Notes: a model not told the origin generated them from the sequence alone. A DNA stretch of 64,000 nt from Curvibacter sp. (GCA_004293725.1 REAW01000010.1:1-64000), one strand, 5' to 3'; shown: positions 16,692-26,853, counted from the stretch's first letter. Made by a program: numbers and translations.

Positions 16692-17688
16692 TCCGTTTTG
16701 CACCATTGAGCCCAATGTGGGCGTCGTGGAGGTGCCTGACCCGCGCCTGCAGCAACTCTCCGACATTGTGGTGCCCGAGCGCGTGGTGCCTGCGATTGTG
16801 GAGTTTGTGGACATTGCTGGCCTGGTGGCTGGTGCGAGCACGGGCGAAGGCCTGGGTAACAAGTTTCTGGCACACATCCGCGAGACGGATGCCACCATCA
16901 ATGTGGTGCGCTGTTTTGAAGACGACAACGTCATTCACGTAGCCGGCAAGGTGGACCCGATTGCCGATATTGAAGTGATTCAAACGGAGCTGTGTCTGGC
17001 TGATCTGGGCGCAGTGGAAAAGGCTTTGCACCGGGTGACCAAGTTGGCGCGCTCGGGCGACAAGGAGTCGATCAAGCTGGTGGCCATTCTGGAGAAATGC
17101 CAGGCCGCGTTGAACGAAGCCAAACCTGTGCGCACCCTGGACTTCAGCAAGGAAGAACAGCCGCTCCTCAAACAATTCTTCCTGATCACCGCCAAGCCCG
17201 CGATGTTTGTGGCCAACGTGGCAGAGGATGGCTTTGAGAACAACCCATTCCTGGATCGCCTGAAAGAATTTGCCGCCAAGCAAAACGCGCCCGTGGTGGC
17301 CATCTGCGCCAAGATCGAAGCCGAATTGTCGGAAATGGAAGATGCCGACCGGCTCGAATTTTTGAAGGAGCTGGGCCAGTCCGAGCCAGGCCTGAATCGC
17401 CTGATTCGCTCTGCCTACACCTTGCTGGGCCTGCAAACCTACTTCACCGCTGGGGTCAAAGAAGTGCGCGCCTGGACCATTCATGTGGGCGACACCGGTC
17501 CCCAAGCGGCTGGCGTGATTCACACCGATTTTGAGAAGGGCTACATCCGTGCCCAGACCATCGCGTTTGACGACTACATCACCCACAAGGGTGAACAAGG
17601 GGCCAAAGACGCGGGCAAGATGCGCGCGGAAGGCAAGGAGTATGTGGTCAAAGATGGCGACGTGATGAACTTCCTGTTCAGCTCTTGA
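16597..17688 (+). CDS. ychF: Redox-regulated ATPase YchF (OBG family)
   Basis: YchF is a ribosome-associated Obg-family P-loop ATPase with a preference for ATP over GTP. The 363-residue length equals that of Escherichia coli YchF. Visible motifs are [14 protein letters not shown], the switch region [11 protein letters not shown], the degenerate G4 region and the C-terminal TGS domain with [19 protein letters not shown]. The reading frame is complete even though its first 95 bases duplicate the stranded copy at 12803. It is now expressed from sequence supplied by the inserted element. Confidence 0.96.
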   Translation: MSLKCGIVGLPNVGKSTLFNALTKAGIAAENYPFCTIEPNVGVVEVPDPRLQQLSDIVVPERVVPAIVEFVDIAGLVAGASTGEGLGNKFLAHIRETDATINVVRCFEDDNVIHVAGKVDPIADIEVIQTELCLADLGAVEKALHRVTKLARSGDKESIKLVAILEKCQAALNEAKPVRTLDFSKEEQPLLKQFFLITAKPAMFVANVAEDGFENNPFLDRLKEFAAKQNAPVVAICAKIEAELSEMEDADRLEFLKELGQSEPGLNRLIRSAYTLLGLQTYFTAGVKEVRAWTIHVGDTGPQAAGVIHTDFEKGYIRAQTIAFDDYITHKGEQGAKDAGKMRAEGKEYVVKDGDVMNFLFSS

Positions 17689-17704
17689 GTCACTCTTTCC
17701 TACC

Positions 17705-18601
17705 TTGACCCTGTCCTACGACTGGTTGGCCCTGGGCGCCGCCGCCTGCTGGGCTGTCACCGGGCTGCTCTCAGCCCCACAAGCGCGCCATCTGGGCGCG
17801 TTTGCTTTTACACGCTGGCGCATGGGTTTGGTGTTTCTGATGTTGCTACCGGTGGTGGTGCTTGGCGGAGGCTGGCACACCCTGACGTGGGCTTCGTTCG
17901 GCGTACTCGCAATCAGCGGTTTGATTGGGATTTTTGTGGGCGACACCGCGCTGTTCGCGTCCATGAACCGGCTGGGCCCGCGCCGAACCGGCGTGTTGTT
18001 TGCGACCCATGCTTGTTTTAGCGCGCTGTTGGGGTTTTTTGTGCTCGATGAGCGCATGGGTGTGCAGGCCCTGCTGGGCGGTGCCTTGGTAGTGGGCGGT
18101 GTGATGATGGCGGTGGCCCTGGGGGCGCACAAGAATGAATCGCATGCGCTGGAGGTGACGCGTGGGCACTGGCCCTTGGGCGTTGCACTGGGTCTCTTGG
18201 CGGCCTTGTGCCAGGCGTTGGGCTCACTGATTGCCAAACCTATCATGGCTGCGGGCGTGGACCCGGTGACCGCTACGGTGGTGCGCGTGGGCGCGACTTG
18301 TTTGGCGCACCTGGTTTTGCTGTGGGCTGGGATGGGCGTGGCGCGCGCGCACAACCCCTTGTCAGCCCGGGTCTTGGCTTGGGTGGCATTGAGCGGCATG
18401 GTCGGCATGGGGTTGGGCATGAGCCTGATCTTGCTGGCACTGCGGCACGGTGACGTGGGTATGGTGGGCATCCTGTCATCCGTATCGCCTGTCTTGGTGT
18501 TGCCCCTGCTGTGGTGGCACCTGGGCCGCGCGCCGGCCCGCGGTGCGTGGTGGGGCGCAGCACTCACCGTACTCGGAACTACATTGGTTTTGATTCGCTA
18601 A
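17705..18601 (+). CDS. EamA/DMT-family permease
   Basis: The 298-residue product has about ten transmembrane helices in two EamA repeats. A TTG at 17705 is the chosen start because the first helix (LALGAAACWAVTGLLSAP) begins almost at once and the first ATG lies 39 codons in. No strong ribosome binding site is visible. It follows ychF by 16 bases and may be cotranscribed. Substrate unknown. Confidence 0.8.
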   Translation: MTLSYDWLALGAAACWAVTGLLSAPQARHLGAFAFTRWRMGLVFLMLLPVVVLGGGWHTLTWASFGVLAISGLIGIFVGDTALFASMNRLGPRRTGVLFATHACFSALLGFFVLDERMGVQALLGGALVVGGVMMAVALGAHKNESHALEVTRGHWPLGVALGLLAALCQALGSLIAKPIMAAGVDPVTATVVRVGATCLAHLVLLWAGMGVARAHNPLSARVLAWVALSGMVGMGLGMSLILLALRHGDVGMVGILSSVSPVLVLPLLWWHLGRAPARGAWWGAALTVLGTTLVLIR

Positions 18602-18614
18602 TGCTCATGGGTAG

Positions 18615-18642
18615 TGCGCGTATAGCTATGAAATAGATAGCA
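18615..18642 (+). repeat. Dispersed palindromic repeat, copy 5
   Basis: TGCGCGTATAGCTATGAAAT then AGATAGCA. The core GCTAT, GAAATAG, ATAGC is a perfect 5-bp hairpin. It lies between the convergent EamA and YqaA-like genes. Confidence 0.6.
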
Positions 18643-18657
18643 AAGCAAAGGCTGCGT

Positions 18658-19131
18658 TCACCATAGCGATGCAAGCCCGATCAGGGCGATGGTCATGACC
18701 GTATAGCGCAGGAACTTGCCAATCGCCATGTAGGCAACACAAGGCCAGAATGGCAGCTTGAGCCAACCCGCCACCGAGCACAACGGGTCACCGACCAAAG
18801 GCAACCAGGCCAACAAGCAGGCCTTGGGGCCCAAGCGGCGTAGCCAGTCCAGTGCCTTCAGGTCCAGAGAGTTTTTTTTGTATCGCTCCGCTACCCGGTG
18901 TGCGCCAAACCCCATCCACCAGCTCACCGCACCACCGAGGGTATTGCCCGTCGTGGCTACCAGCACGACCGGCCAAAACAGCGCGGGATTGAGTTGCACC
19001 AGCCCGAAGACCACAGGCTCCGAGCCCATGGGCAAAAGCGTGGCGGAGATGAACGACACGATAAACACCGTGCCCAGGCTGTACTCCGGCAGTGCAAGCA
19101 AATTCAACAGGGCAGGTATCCAAGTGTCCAT
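18658..19131 (-). CDS. yqaA: YqaA-family membrane protein (DedA/SNARE-associated type)
   Basis: This 157-residue protein shows the compact DedA-like fold: a hydrophobic N-terminal helix, ISATLLPMGSEPV, TTGNTLGGAVSWWMG, then RLGPKACLLAWLPLVGDPLC and two terminal helices. YqaA relatives are inner-membrane proteins of uncertain transport function, related to DedA flippase-like proteins. The ATG at 19131 (MDTWIPALL) places the first helix correctly; the longer upstream frame is antisense to dusB. Confidence 0.85.
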   Translation of the reverse strand: MDTWIPALLNLLALPEYSLGTVFIVSFISATLLPMGSEPVVFGLVQLNPALFWPVVLVATTGNTLGGAVSWWMGFGAHRVAERYKKNSLDLKALDWLRRLGPKACLLAWLPLVGDPLCSVAGWLKLPFWPCVAYMAIGKFLRYTVMTIALIGLASLW

Positions 19132-19278
19132 GGCGTGGGCAGTATAGGGAGTGCGCCTATTCGCTGCGCTGCAGCAGGTGAATTTCAATTGCTGAAATTT
19201 TGGGCAGGTAGAATGCAGGCTGGCCCCAACGACTTGGGGCCGTTGTCTTTTTGTCCACTCCCGCTTCTCACAGAGTCC

Positions 19279-20331
19279 ATGCACATTGGCCCATTCGCTT
19301 TGGCGAATCACCTCTTTGTCGCGCCCATGGCGGGGGTGACAGATCGTCCCTTTCGGCAGTTGTGCAAGCGGCTGGGTGCGGGCTACGCGGTGAGCGAAAT
19401 GGTGACCTCGCGCAAAGACCTGTGGAACACCCTCAAGACCTCTCGCCGCGCCAACCACGAGGGTGAGCCCGGCCCGATTGCGGTGCAGATTGCAGGCACC
19501 GAGGCGCACATGATGGCCGAGGCGGCGGTCTACAACATTGACCGCGGCGCACAGATCATCGACATCAACATGGGTTGCCCGGCGAAAAAAGTCTGCAACA
19601 AGTGGGCAGGTTCTGCATTGATGCAGGACGAGCAGCTCGCCATGGAGATCGTGGAGGCCGTTGTGAAGGCCTGCGCGCCGCGCAATGTGCCGGTGACGCT
19701 GAAGATGCGTACCGGTTGGTGCCAGGCGGAAAAAAATGCGGTGGTACTGGCGCGCGCCGCCGAAGCTGCGGGCGTGCAAATGGTCACGGTGCATGGCCGC
19801 ACACGCGAGCAGGGCTACAAGGGCGCCGCCGAGTACGACACCATTGCCGCTGTGAAGGCCGCGCTAAAGATCCCGGTGGTGGCCAATGGGGACATCACCA
19901 GCCCCGAAAAGGCGCGCGAGGTGCTGCAGGCTACCGGCGCCGACGCCATCATGATTGGCCGCGCCGCCCAAGGCTATCCCTGGATCTTTCGTGAGGTGGC
20001 GCACTTCCTGGCCACTGGCACGCACCTTGCACCACCGCTGGTGAGCGAGGTCAAGCGCCTGCTGGTGGAGCATCTGCATGACCACTACAGCCTGTACGAC
20101 GAGTTCATCGGCGTGCGCTCGGCCCGCAAACACATTGGCTGGTATTTGCGTGAATTGCCTGGTGGCGAAGACTTTCGCCAGCGCATGAATCTGCTGGAAG
20201 ACAGTGGCGCACAGGTGGCTGCGGTGGAAGACTTTTTGGATCAACTGAACGAAAAAATGGACCGCATCCCGAGCCGGGAGCAAGCGTCCAGTCTGGCAAG
20301 GGGACATGACATGATGGAACTGGCAGCATGA
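19279..20331 (+). CDS. dusB: tRNA-dihydrouridine synthase B
   Basis: DusB is an FMN-dependent reductase forming dihydrouridine in tRNA. The 350-residue protein starts MHIGPFALANHLFVAPMAGV and contains the catalytic cysteine in INMGCPAKKVCNKWAGSAL, FMN-phosphate binding VVANGDITSPE and IMIGRAAQGYPW, and the C-terminal helical domain with HIGWYL. The stop overlaps the ATG of fis by four bases, the classical dusB-fis arrangement. Confidence 0.95.
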   Translation: MHIGPFALANHLFVAPMAGVTDRPFRQLCKRLGAGYAVSEMVTSRKDLWNTLKTSRRANHEGEPGPIAVQIAGTEAHMMAEAAVYNIDRGAQIIDINMGCPAKKVCNKWAGSALMQDEQLAMEIVEAVVKACAPRNVPVTLKMRTGWCQAEKNAVVLARAAEAAGVQMVTVHGRTREQGYKGAAEYDTIAAVKAALKIPVVANGDITSPEKAREVLQATGADAIMIGRAAQGYPWIFREVAHFLATGTHLAPPLVSEVKRLLVEHLHDHYSLYDEFIGVRSARKHIGWYLRELPGGEDFRQRMNLLEDSGAQVAAVEDFLDQLNEKMDRIPSREQASSLARGHDMMELAA

Positions 20332-20564
20332 GCAAGAAGCACATTGATGAGTGCGTTCGCGCGAGTCTGGAACTGTATTTTTCTGACCTGGGCGGCACAG
20401 AGCCCGATGGTATGTACGACATGTTGGTGCGTGCGGTGGAAAAGCCCTTGCTCGAAGTGGTGATGGCCCAGGCTGAGCACAACCAATCGAAAGCGGCCCA
20501 GTGGCTGGGCCTTAATCGCAACACGCTGCGTAAAAAACTGGTAGAGCACAAGCTGCTTTCCTAA
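20328..20564 (+). CDS. fis: Fis-family nucleoid/transcription factor
   Basis: The 78-residue product has the Fis helical core and a C-terminal helix-turn-helix, NQSKAAQWLGLNRNTLRKKL. Fis bends DNA and regulates rRNA promoters and site-specific recombination. It is shorter at the N terminus than enterobacterial Fis, as is usual in betaproteobacteria. The ATGA overlap with dusB indicates translational coupling. Confidence 0.93.
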   Translation: MSKKHIDECVRASLELYFSDLGGTEPDGMYDMLVRAVEKPLLEVVMAQAEHNQSKAAQWLGLNRNTLRKKLVEHKLLS

Positions 20565-20636
20565 CCCTCGTTGCCAGGCCCCGCTAGGGTGCGGGACTGG
20601 TGGATCGCATCTCTGCTTTTTACTTTTCCCCGCACT

Positions 20637-22247
20637 ATGAACGCACTCCAAACAGCACTCTTGTCCGTTTCGGACAAAACCGGCATCGTCGAACTTGCAC
20701 AGGCTCTGCACGCACAAGGCGTCAAGCTCTTGTCCACCGGCGGCACCGCCAAGCTGCTGGCCGACAAAGGCCTGCCCGTGACCGAAGTGGCCGAGATGAC
20801 CGGCTTCCCCGAGATGCTAGATGGCCGTGTGAAGACGCTGCACCCCCGCGTGCACGGTGGCTTGTTGGCCCGTCGCGACTTCCCCTCCCACATGGCGGCG
20901 CTGGCGGAACACAACATCAACACTATCGATTTCTTGGTGGTGAACCTGTACCCGTTTGAAGCGACGGTGGCCAAGGCCGGCTGCACGCTGGAAGACGCGA
21001 TTGAGAACATCGACATCGGTGGCCCAGCTATGGTGCGCAGTGCCGCCAAGAACTGGAAAGACGTGGCGGTGCTGACCGACGCAGCCCAGTACGACACCGC
21101 GATCGCTGAGCTAAAGGCAAATGGCAAGGTGAGCGACAAGACCAAGCTGGGCCTGTCCATTGCCGCCTTCAACCGCATCAGCCAGTACGACGGTGCCATC
21201 AGCGACTACCTGTCAGCCATCCAGATTGGTGACGAGGTACCTGCAGGTGACGCGGTTCCGGTGCTGGACCTGTTCCCCGGCCAGAGCAATGGCCGCTTCG
21301 TGAAGGTGCAAGACCTGCGCTACGGCGAAAACAGCCACCAGCAGGCCGCGCTGTACCGCGACTTGTTCCCGGCCCCGGGTTCCCTGGTTACAGCCAAGCA
21401 GTTGCAGGGCAAAGAACTGAGCTACAACAACATCGCGGACGCCGACGCTGCGTGGGAATGTGTAAAGAGCTTTGACACGCCAGCGTGCGTGATCGTCAAG
21501 CACGCCAACCCCTGCGGCGTGGCCGTGGGTGCCAATGCCTTGGAGGCTTATAGCAAGGCCTTCCAGACCGACCCCACCAGCGCCTTCGGCGGCATCATTG
21601 CGCTGAATACCGAGCTGGACGAAGCCGGTGCGCAGCAAATCTCCAAGCAGTTTGTCGAAGTGCTGATGGCACCCAGCTTCACACCCGCCGCGTTGGAGGT
21701 TTTCAAGACCAAGGTGAATGTGCGCATTCTGCAAATTGATTTGCCCAAGGGCGGAACAACGCCGTGGGACCAAGGCCGCAACCTGATGGACATGAAGCGC
21801 ATCGGCTCGGGCATCCTGCTGCAAACCGCGGACAACCACGAGCTGGCGCTGAGCGATCTGAAGGTCGTGACCACCAAACAGCCTACGGCCGAGGAGTTGA
21901 ACGACCTGCTGTTCGCATGGAAGGTCGCCAAGTATGTCAAGTCCAACGCCATTGTCTTCTGCAAGGGCGGCATGACCATGGGCGTGGGCGCCGGCCAGAT
22001 GAGCCGCTTGGACTCCGCCCGTATTGCCTCCATCAAAGCCGGCCACGCCAACCTTTCGTTGGCTGGCACTGTCGTAGCAAGCGATGCGTTCTTCCCCTTC
22101 CGCGACGGCCTGGATGTGGTGGTGGACCAGGGCGCAACTTGCGTCATTCAGCCCGGTGGTTCCATGCGGGACCAAGAGGTGATTGACGCGGCCAACGAAC
22201 GTGGCGTGTCCATGGTGTTCAGCGGCGTACGCCACTTCCGGCACTGA
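20637..22247 (+). CDS. purH: Bifunctional AICAR formyltransferase/IMP cyclohydrolase
   Basis: PurH performs the last two steps of IMP synthesis. The 536-residue protein has the N-terminal cyclohydrolase ([30 protein letters not shown]) and the C-terminal formyltransferase with [23 protein letters not shown] and [16 protein letters not shown]. The ATG at 20637 gives a family-like start. It follows fis by 72 bases, and gmhA begins three bases after its stop. Confidence 0.96.
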   Translation: MNALQTALLSVSDKTGIVELAQALHAQGVKLLSTGGTAKLLADKGLPVTEVAEMTGFPEMLDGRVKTLHPRVHGGLLARRDFPSHMAALAEHNINTIDFLVVNLYPFEATVAKAGCTLEDAIENIDIGGPAMVRSAAKNWKDVAVLTDAAQYDTAIAELKANGKVSDKTKLGLSIAAFNRISQYDGAISDYLSAIQIGDEVPAGDAVPVLDLFPGQSNGRFVKVQDLRYGENSHQQAALYRDLFPAPGSLVTAKQLQGKELSYNNIADADAAWECVKSFDTPACVIVKHANPCGVAVGANALEAYSKAFQTDPTSAFGGIIALNTELDEAGAQQISKQFVEVLMAPSFTPAALEVFKTKVNVRILQIDLPKGGTTPWDQGRNLMDMKRIGSGILLQTADNHELALSDLKVVTTKQPTAEELNDLLFAWKVAKYVKSNAIVFCKGGMTMGVGAGQMSRLDSARIASIKAGHANLSLAGTVVASDAFFPFRDGLDVVVDQGATCVIQPGGSMRDQEVIDAANERGVSMVFSGVRHFRH

Positions 22248-22250
22248 GCC

Positions 22251-22844
22251 ATGCAAAACCATATATCCGCCAGCCTGCAAGAGGCGCACTCGGCACTTAC
22301 CCACTTGCTGGCCAATCCCGCAGCATTGGCCAGCATTGAGCAGGCGGCGCAGTTGCTGATTGCTACGTTTGAAAAGCAGGGCCGCGTCTATTCCTGCGGC
22401 AATGGCGGCTCCATGTGTGATGCCATGCACTTCGCCGAAGAGCTGACCGGTCGCTACCGTAAAGACCGCAAAGCCTTGGGGGCCACCGCCATCAGTGACG
22501 CCGGCCACCTGACTTGTGTGGGCAACGACCATGGGTACGACAATGTGTTCGCCCGCTACATCGAAGGCCATGGCCGCCCCGGCGACTGCCTGGTGGCCCT
22601 AAGCACCAGCGGCACCAGCAAGAATGTCATCAAGGCCGCCGAAGCCGCCAAGGCACTGGGCATGAGGGTCATCATCCTGAGCGGCAAACGCAGCGAGAAA
22701 CTGGAGCCGCTCAGCGATGTGTATATCTGCACTCCGGGTGGTACCTATGCGGACCGGGTGCAGGAGCTGCACATCAAGGTGCTGCACATCCTGATCGAGC
22801 TGATCGAGCGCCACTTCTTTCCAGAGAATTACATCGGCGAATGA
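22251..22844 (+). CDS. gmhA: Sedoheptulose-7-phosphate isomerase
   Basis: GmhA makes D-glycero-D-manno-heptose 7-phosphate for the LPS inner core. The 197-residue SIS-domain protein has VYSCGNGGSMCDAMHFAEEL with the active-site His and Glu, CVGNDHGYD, and the phosphate-binding ALSTSGTSKNV. Its C terminus, ELHIKVLHILIELIE, follows the enterobacterial enzyme. It lies directly after purH, so it is likely cotranscribed with it, and is followed by a bidirectional terminator. Confidence 0.93.
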   Translation: MQNHISASLQEAHSALTHLLANPAALASIEQAAQLLIATFEKQGRVYSCGNGGSMCDAMHFAEELTGRYRKDRKALGATAISDAGHLTCVGNDHGYDNVFARYIEGHGRPGDCLVALSTSGTSKNVIKAAEAAKALGMRVIILSGKRSEKLEPLSDVYICTPGGTYADRVQELHIKVLHILIELIERHFFPENYIGE

Positions 22845-22868
22845 AGCTTGCGGGTAGGCCCCGGGGCG

Positions 22869-22915
22869 AAGCAAAAAAAAGGGCTAGAAGCCAAGTTGGC
22901 CTCTAGCCCTTATTT
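22869..22915. terminator. Bidirectional intrinsic terminator between gmhA and hemL
   Basis: A run of eight A residues, then GGGCTAGAAGCC, a short loop and GGCCTCTAGCCC followed by TTATTT form a stem with U-rich tails in both directions. It lies between convergent gmhA and hemL. Confidence 0.8.
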
Positions 22916-22946
22916 AATATGCGCAAGCAGCTTCTATTTTGATAGC
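22916..22946 (+). repeat. Dispersed palindromic repeat, copy 6
   Basis: AATATGCGCAAGCAGCTTCT followed by ATTTTGATAGC. Its right half overlaps the last codons and the stop of hemL (KLLSK), so the repeat supplies the C-terminal residues of that protein. Confidence 0.55.
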
Positions 22947-24238
22947 AGCTTAAACACCTCGCCAGCAGCCGCCACCGTCTCTGCAATGTCGGCATCGGTG
23001 TGCGCAGCACTCATGAAGCCGGCCTCGTACAGCGCCGGAGCGATGTAGACACCGCGGTCCAGCAGGCCGTGGAACAGGGTGTTGAAGCGCGCGTTGTCGG
23101 TGGTCATCACTTTGGCGTAGTTTTGTGGCAGCTCTTTGAAGAGGAAGAAGCCGAACATGCCACCTTCGCTGTCGCCACAGAATTCCACACCGGCCTTATC
23201 GGCCTCGGTTTGCAGGCCGCTGATCAGCAGCTGGGTCTTGCGGCCCAGGTCTTCATAGAAGCCGGGCTTGCCGATTTCCTTCAGGGTGGCCAGTCCGCAG
23301 GCCGTGGCCACCGGGTTACCGGACAGGGTGCCGGCTTGGTAGACCGGGCCGAGTGGTGCGAGCTGCTCCATCACGGCGCGCTTGCCGCCAAAGGCAGCTA
23401 ACGGCATGCCGCCGCCAATCACCTTGCCCAGCACCGTCATATCGGGTGCAAAGCCGGGGATGCTGCGGGCGTACACACTTTGTGCGCTGCCAAAAGCCAC
23501 ACGCAAGCCTGTCATTACTTCGTCAAACACAAACAGGGCACCGTATTCGGTACACAACTCGCGGCAGCGTTTCATGAACGGCACGCTGGCGCGCACGAAG
23601 TTCATATTGCCTGCAATCGGCTCGATCATTAGGCAGGCGAGTTCTTTGCCGTGCAGTGCAAAGGCCTCTTCCAATAGCTGGATGTTGTTGTACTCCAGTA
23701 CTAGTGTGTGTTGCACCACTTCGGGAGGCACACCGGCACTGGTAGGGTTGCCAAAGGTGGCGAGACCTGAGCCGGCTTTCACCAACAGGGCATCGGCGTG
23801 GCCGTGGTAGCAGCCTTCAAACTTCAAAATCTTGCTGCGGCCGGTGGCGCCGCGCGCCAAGCGGATGGCGCTCATGCCAGCTTCGGTGCCACTGCTGACC
23901 AGGCGCACCATGTCCATACTGGGTACTCGCTCCAGAATGGCTTCAGCCAGTTCCACTTCGCGCTCGGTAGGGGCGCCGAAGGAGAAGCCGTCCAGCGCCG
24001 CCTTTTGTACGGCCTCCAAAACAGCGGGGTGGCCGTGGCCCAAGATCATGGGGCCCCAGGAGCCGATGTAATCGATATGGCGCTTGCCATTGGCATCCCA
24101 GAAGTAGGCGCCTTGGGCGCGCTGCACAAAGCGCGGTGTGCCGCCCACTGCCTTGAAGGCACGTACGGGAGAGTTCACGCCACCGGGGATGACTTGCTTG
24201 GCGCGGTTGAAGAGTTCTTGGTTGCGGTCGATGGACAT
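22934..24238 (-). CDS. hemL: Glutamate-1-semialdehyde 2,1-aminomutase
   Basis: HemL converts glutamate-1-semialdehyde to 5-aminolevulinate in the C5 haem pathway. The 434-residue PLP enzyme shows [43 protein letters not shown] and the PLP lysine in [18 protein letters not shown]. Length and motifs are complete. It is transcribed after the ThiD-like kinase, 17 bases apart. Confidence 0.96.
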   Translation of the reverse strand: MSIDRNQELFNRAKQVIPGGVNSPVRAFKAVGGTPRFVQRAQGAYFWDANGKRHIDYIGSWGPMILGHGHPAVLEAVQKAALDGFSFGAPTEREVELAEAILERVPSMDMVRLVSSGTEAGMSAIRLARGATGRSKILKFEGCYHGHADALLVKAGSGLATFGNPTSAGVPPEVVQHTLVLEYNNIQLLEEAFALHGKELACLMIEPIAGNMNFVRASVPFMKRCRELCTEYGALFVFDEVMTGLRVAFGSAQSVYARSIPGFAPDMTVLGKVIGGGMPLAAFGGKRAVMEQLAPLGPVYQAGTLSGNPVATACGLATLKEIGKPGFYEDLGRKTQLLISGLQTEADKAGVEFCGDSEGGMFGFFLFKELPQNYAKVMTTDNARFNTLFHGLLDRGVYIAPALYEAGFMSAAHTDADIAETVAAAGEVFKLLSK

Positions 24239-24255
24239 AGGAGAGGAAAGTGTGA

Positions 24256-25167
24256 TCAGTGACGCGTGGCGTGGGGCGGCAGGTCGAAATCCACATCGTC
24301 AGGGGTTTCTTCGTCGTCGGCTTCTGGGTGCGCCCAAAACAGACGGTCGGGAATCACTTGGCCCATACCGGGGCGAAAGCCACTCTCCAGGCAGCGGTCC
24401 AGGTAACTCAGGGCTTCGGTCACCGCCTCGGTGAGCTCGGTGCCGCTGGCAATCAGGGCGGCCAAGGCGGCCGACAGGGTATCGCCGGCGCCCGTAAAAA
24501 CGGCTTCAAAACGCTCGAACTTTTCGCTGCACAAGACAGCTGTTGGAGAAGCCAATACGTTGTCAATGAACTGGTCGGGCAACGGAATGCCAGTGACCAA
24601 GGTGTACGGCACGCCAAAGGCATTGGCCGCTTTGGCAATGTCTCGTGCGCTGGGGTTTTTGTCGGAGCTCCAGTCCGGCAAGAGCCAGCGTGAAAGCGTG
24701 CTGTGGTTTCCAACCAACACTGTGGTCTGTGGCAAAAGTAACTCTGTGCAAGCGTCCTGGTACAGGTCAATTTGGTCTTCTTGCCACCACGAGAGGTCGG
24801 GCATGTAGGCCACCAGCGGCACTTCTGCGTAATCTGAAGCCAGTTCGGCGATGGCGCTCAGGTTCTCGGGGGTGCCCACAAAACCCACTTTGAAGACCTG
24901 GGCGGGTACATCTTCCAGGATGACCCGCGCCTGTTCGGTCACGGCTTCGTCGTCCATGGGGAAGTGGTCAACAATTTCAGAAGTGTCTCTGGCGTAGACC
25001 CCTGTAACCACGGGCAGCGCGTGCGCACCCACCGAGGCAATCGCGCTCAGATCGGCGGAGGTTCCGCCGCCGCCGCTCGGGTCATTGGCATTGAATGCCA
25101 TGACGCAAGCCGAAGGGCCGTCGTCGTCGATTTCATCGTCAGGGGCGGGGTTGGGGGTTGCCGACAT
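24256..25167 (-). CDS. ThiD-like hydroxymethylpyrimidine/phosphomethylpyrimidine kinase
   Basis: The 303-residue ribokinase-fold protein carries the ThiD-type N-terminal region [16 protein letters not shown] and a C-terminal anion-hole motif [10 protein letters not shown]. ThiD phosphorylates HMP and HMP-P for thiamine synthesis. Canonical ThiD has GTGC with a cysteine at the anion hole, whereas this protein has GAGD as in PfkB/ribokinase-type enzymes, and it has acidic N- and C-terminal extensions. Thiamine function is therefore probable by neighbourhood and overall similarity but not certain; a pyridoxal-type kinase is the alternative. Confidence 0.75.
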   Translation of the reverse strand: MSATPNPAPDDEIDDDGPSACVMAFNANDPSGGGGTSADLSAIASVGAHALPVVTGVYARDTSEIVDHFPMDDEAVTEQARVILEDVPAQVFKVGFVGTPENLSAIAELASDYAEVPLVAYMPDLSWWQEDQIDLYQDACTELLLPQTTVLVGNHSTLSRWLLPDWSSDKNPSARDIAKAANAFGVPYTLVTGIPLPDQFIDNVLASPTAVLCSEKFERFEAVFTGAGDTLSAALAALIASGTELTEAVTEALSYLDRCLESGFRPGMGQVIPDRLFWAHPEADDEETPDDVDFDLPPHATRH

Positions 25168-25287
25168 CTAGGGGCCTGTATTGGGGTTTGTCATCAGGCA
25201 GAATGGCGATCTTTCGGCGGGCGGCCTGCATTTTCGCAAGTGCTGCTCTATACAATCATTGCATTCTATTCGAAGGCCCCTTAAGCT

Positions 25288-25461
25288 GTGACCGATACTA
25301 AAACTTGGATGTGTTTGATTTGCGGCTGGATCTATGACGAAGCCGCTGGTGCGCCAGACCATGGCATTGCAGCCGGGACATTGTGGGCCGATGTGCCCAT
25401 GAACTGGACCTGCCCTGAATGCGGCGCACGCAAAGAAGATTTTGAGATGGTGCAAATCTGA
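25288..25461 (+). CDS. Rubredoxin
   Basis: This 57-residue gene starts with GTG. It encodes the two rubredoxin iron ligand pairs, CLICGWIYDE and WTCPECGARKEDFE, with normal spacing. Rubredoxin is a one-iron electron carrier. It lies between the ThiD-like gene (divergent) and pilG (same strand), a neighbourhood common in Burkholderiales. TACAAT at 25251-25256 could be its -10 element. Confidence 0.95.
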   Translation: MTDTKTWMCLICGWIYDEAAGAPDHGIAAGTLWADVPMNWTCPECGARKEDFEMVQI

Positions 25462-25526
25462 TGCCCCATCGCTGGTGTGGATCTGAACCATCCTGATCGT
25501 CCTCGCTAGTACTGGAGCAAAGCCCC

Positions 25527-25925
25527 TTGAGCACCTCAGCACCTACCTACAAAGTTCTGGTTATTGACGACAGCAACACCATTCGGCGGAGCGCAGAGAT
25601 ATTTCTCAAACAAGGCGGGCATGAGGTGTTGCTTGCCGAGGATGGTTTTGATGCGCTGGCCAAGGTCAATGATTACCAGCCCCATTTGATTTTTTGTGAC
25701 ATTTTGATGCCTCGTCTGGATGGGTACCAGACCTGTGCCATCATCAAGCGCAACGCCAGATTTTCTGGGGTGCCAGTGGTTATGCTGTCCTCCAAAGACG
25801 GTGTGTTCGACAAGGCGCGTGGGCGCATGGTGGGCGCCCAAGACTATTTGACAAAACCCTTTACCAAAGACCAGTTGTTGCAGGCCGTGCAGCAGTTTGG
25901 CGTGGTGTTGCAAGGAGCTACTTGA
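25527..25925 (+). CDS. pilG: Type IV pilus response regulator PilG
   Basis: The 132-residue single-domain CheY-like protein has the acidic pair DD14-15, the phosphoacceptor Asp58 in FCDILMPRLDGYQ and the conserved Lys in LTKPFTKDQL. PilG is the output regulator of the Pil-Chp chemosensory system that promotes pilus extension. The start is TTG at 25527, with GGAG about ten bases upstream. The stop overlaps the pilH ATG by one base. Confidence 0.92.
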   Translation: MSTSAPTYKVLVIDDSNTIRRSAEIFLKQGGHEVLLAEDGFDALAKVNDYQPHLIFCDILMPRLDGYQTCAIIKRNARFSGVPVVMLSSKDGVFDKARGRMVGAQDYLTKPFTKDQLLQAVQQFGVVLQGAT

Positions 25926-26290
25926 TGGCCATAACAAAAGTATTGATCGTTGACGACTCGAAAACCGAACTCATGTTCCTGACTGAGTTACTGCAAAAAA
26001 ACGGTTTTTCGGTGCGATCCGCCGAAAACGCGGACGAGGCCTTTAAGCGCCTTGCAGAAGATAAGCCTCATTTGATATTGATGGATGTGGTGATGCCCGG
26101 CCAGAATGGTTTTCAACTCACCCGCGCCATTAGTCGGACGCCCGAGTATTCCGAAATCCCCATCATCATGTGCACGAGCAAAAGTTTGGAGACCGATCGA
26201 GTCTGGGGAATGCGCCAAGGCGCGAAGGACTACATCACCAAACCGGTCGAGGCTTCGGAGTTGTTTGCCAAGATCAAGGCTTTGGGCTGA
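25925..26290 (+). CDS. pilH: Type IV pilus response regulator PilH
   Basis: This 121-residue CheY-like receiver carries IVDDSK, phosphoacceptor Asp54 in LILMDVVMPGQNGFQ, and the Thr and Lys of switch positions in MCTSK and ITKPVEASEL. In Pil-Chp systems PilH acts opposite PilG, as an alternative phosphate acceptor linked to retraction. It is coupled to pilG by a TGATG overlap and followed by pilI after 12 bases. Confidence 0.92.
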   Translation: MAITKVLIVDDSKTELMFLTELLQKNGFSVRSAENADEAFKRLAEDKPHLILMDVVMPGQNGFQLTRAISRTPEYSEIPIIMCTSKSLETDRVWGMRQGAKDYITKPVEASELFAKIKALG

Positions 26291-26302
26291 TTCCCGCAAT
26301 CC

Positions 26303-26833
26303 ATGGCCAACAGAGAAGCACTTAGAGAACTTCAGGCTCGCTTGGCAAGCCGTTTGCAAGCGGCCCGCACCGAGGGTATGTCGGTAGCATGGCTTGCGGT
26401 CAAAGCGGGTGGCCGCAATTACCTTCTGCCTTTAGGTCAATCTGGCGAGATCGTTCCACTGACGCATTTGCAAACCGTGCCGTATGCGCTGGATTGGTTT
26501 CGAGGTGTCCTCAACATACGGGGTGGCCTTTTTGGTATCGTGGACCTAGCCGGATTTATCGCGGCAAGCGGTGGTGACTCTCGCTTGGAAACTGCTGCGA
26601 CTGACTCCAGCGTAGTGACTTTGAATGCACTGCTGGAAGTGAATTGCGCATTGCAAGTAGACGTGTTGTCGGGCCTGCGTGGCCCCGATGCCTTTACGGC
26701 ATCCAAACCAGCGCAAGCCGATGCCCCGGCTTATTTTGGGAATCAGTTCTTCGACGCTGCAGGAGAGCAGTGGCAGGAGATCAATTTGCGCACCCTTTCC
26801 CAAACCCCCCAGTTTTTGAGCATCAGCGCTTAG
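26303..26833 (+). CDS. pilI: CheW-like adaptor PilI
   Basis: The 176-residue protein is a CheW domain that couples the receptor PilJ to the kinase ChpA. Visible elements are YLLPLGQSGEIVPL near residue 40 and the RGVLNIRGGLFGIVDL core motif near residue 70. The order pilG-pilH-pilI-pilJ-chpA supports the assignment. Its spacing of 20 bases to pilJ indicates one operon. Confidence 0.92.
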   Translation: MANREALRELQARLASRLQAARTEGMSVAWLAVKAGGRNYLLPLGQSGEIVPLTHLQTVPYALDWFRGVLNIRGGLFGIVDLAGFIAASGGDSRLETAATDSSVVTLNALLEVNCALQVDVLSGLRGPDAFTASKPAQADAPAYFGNQFFDAAGEQWQEINLRTLSQTPQFLSISA

Positions 26834-26853
26834 TTCACGAATAAGGCCCCACC

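Noticed and set aside
16411..17598. Long minus-strand open frame of 395 codons opposite ychF
   Set aside because: It mirrors ychF and has shadow-frame composition. Only the short distal part (16440-16676) is informative, because it contains the inverted ychF fragment.
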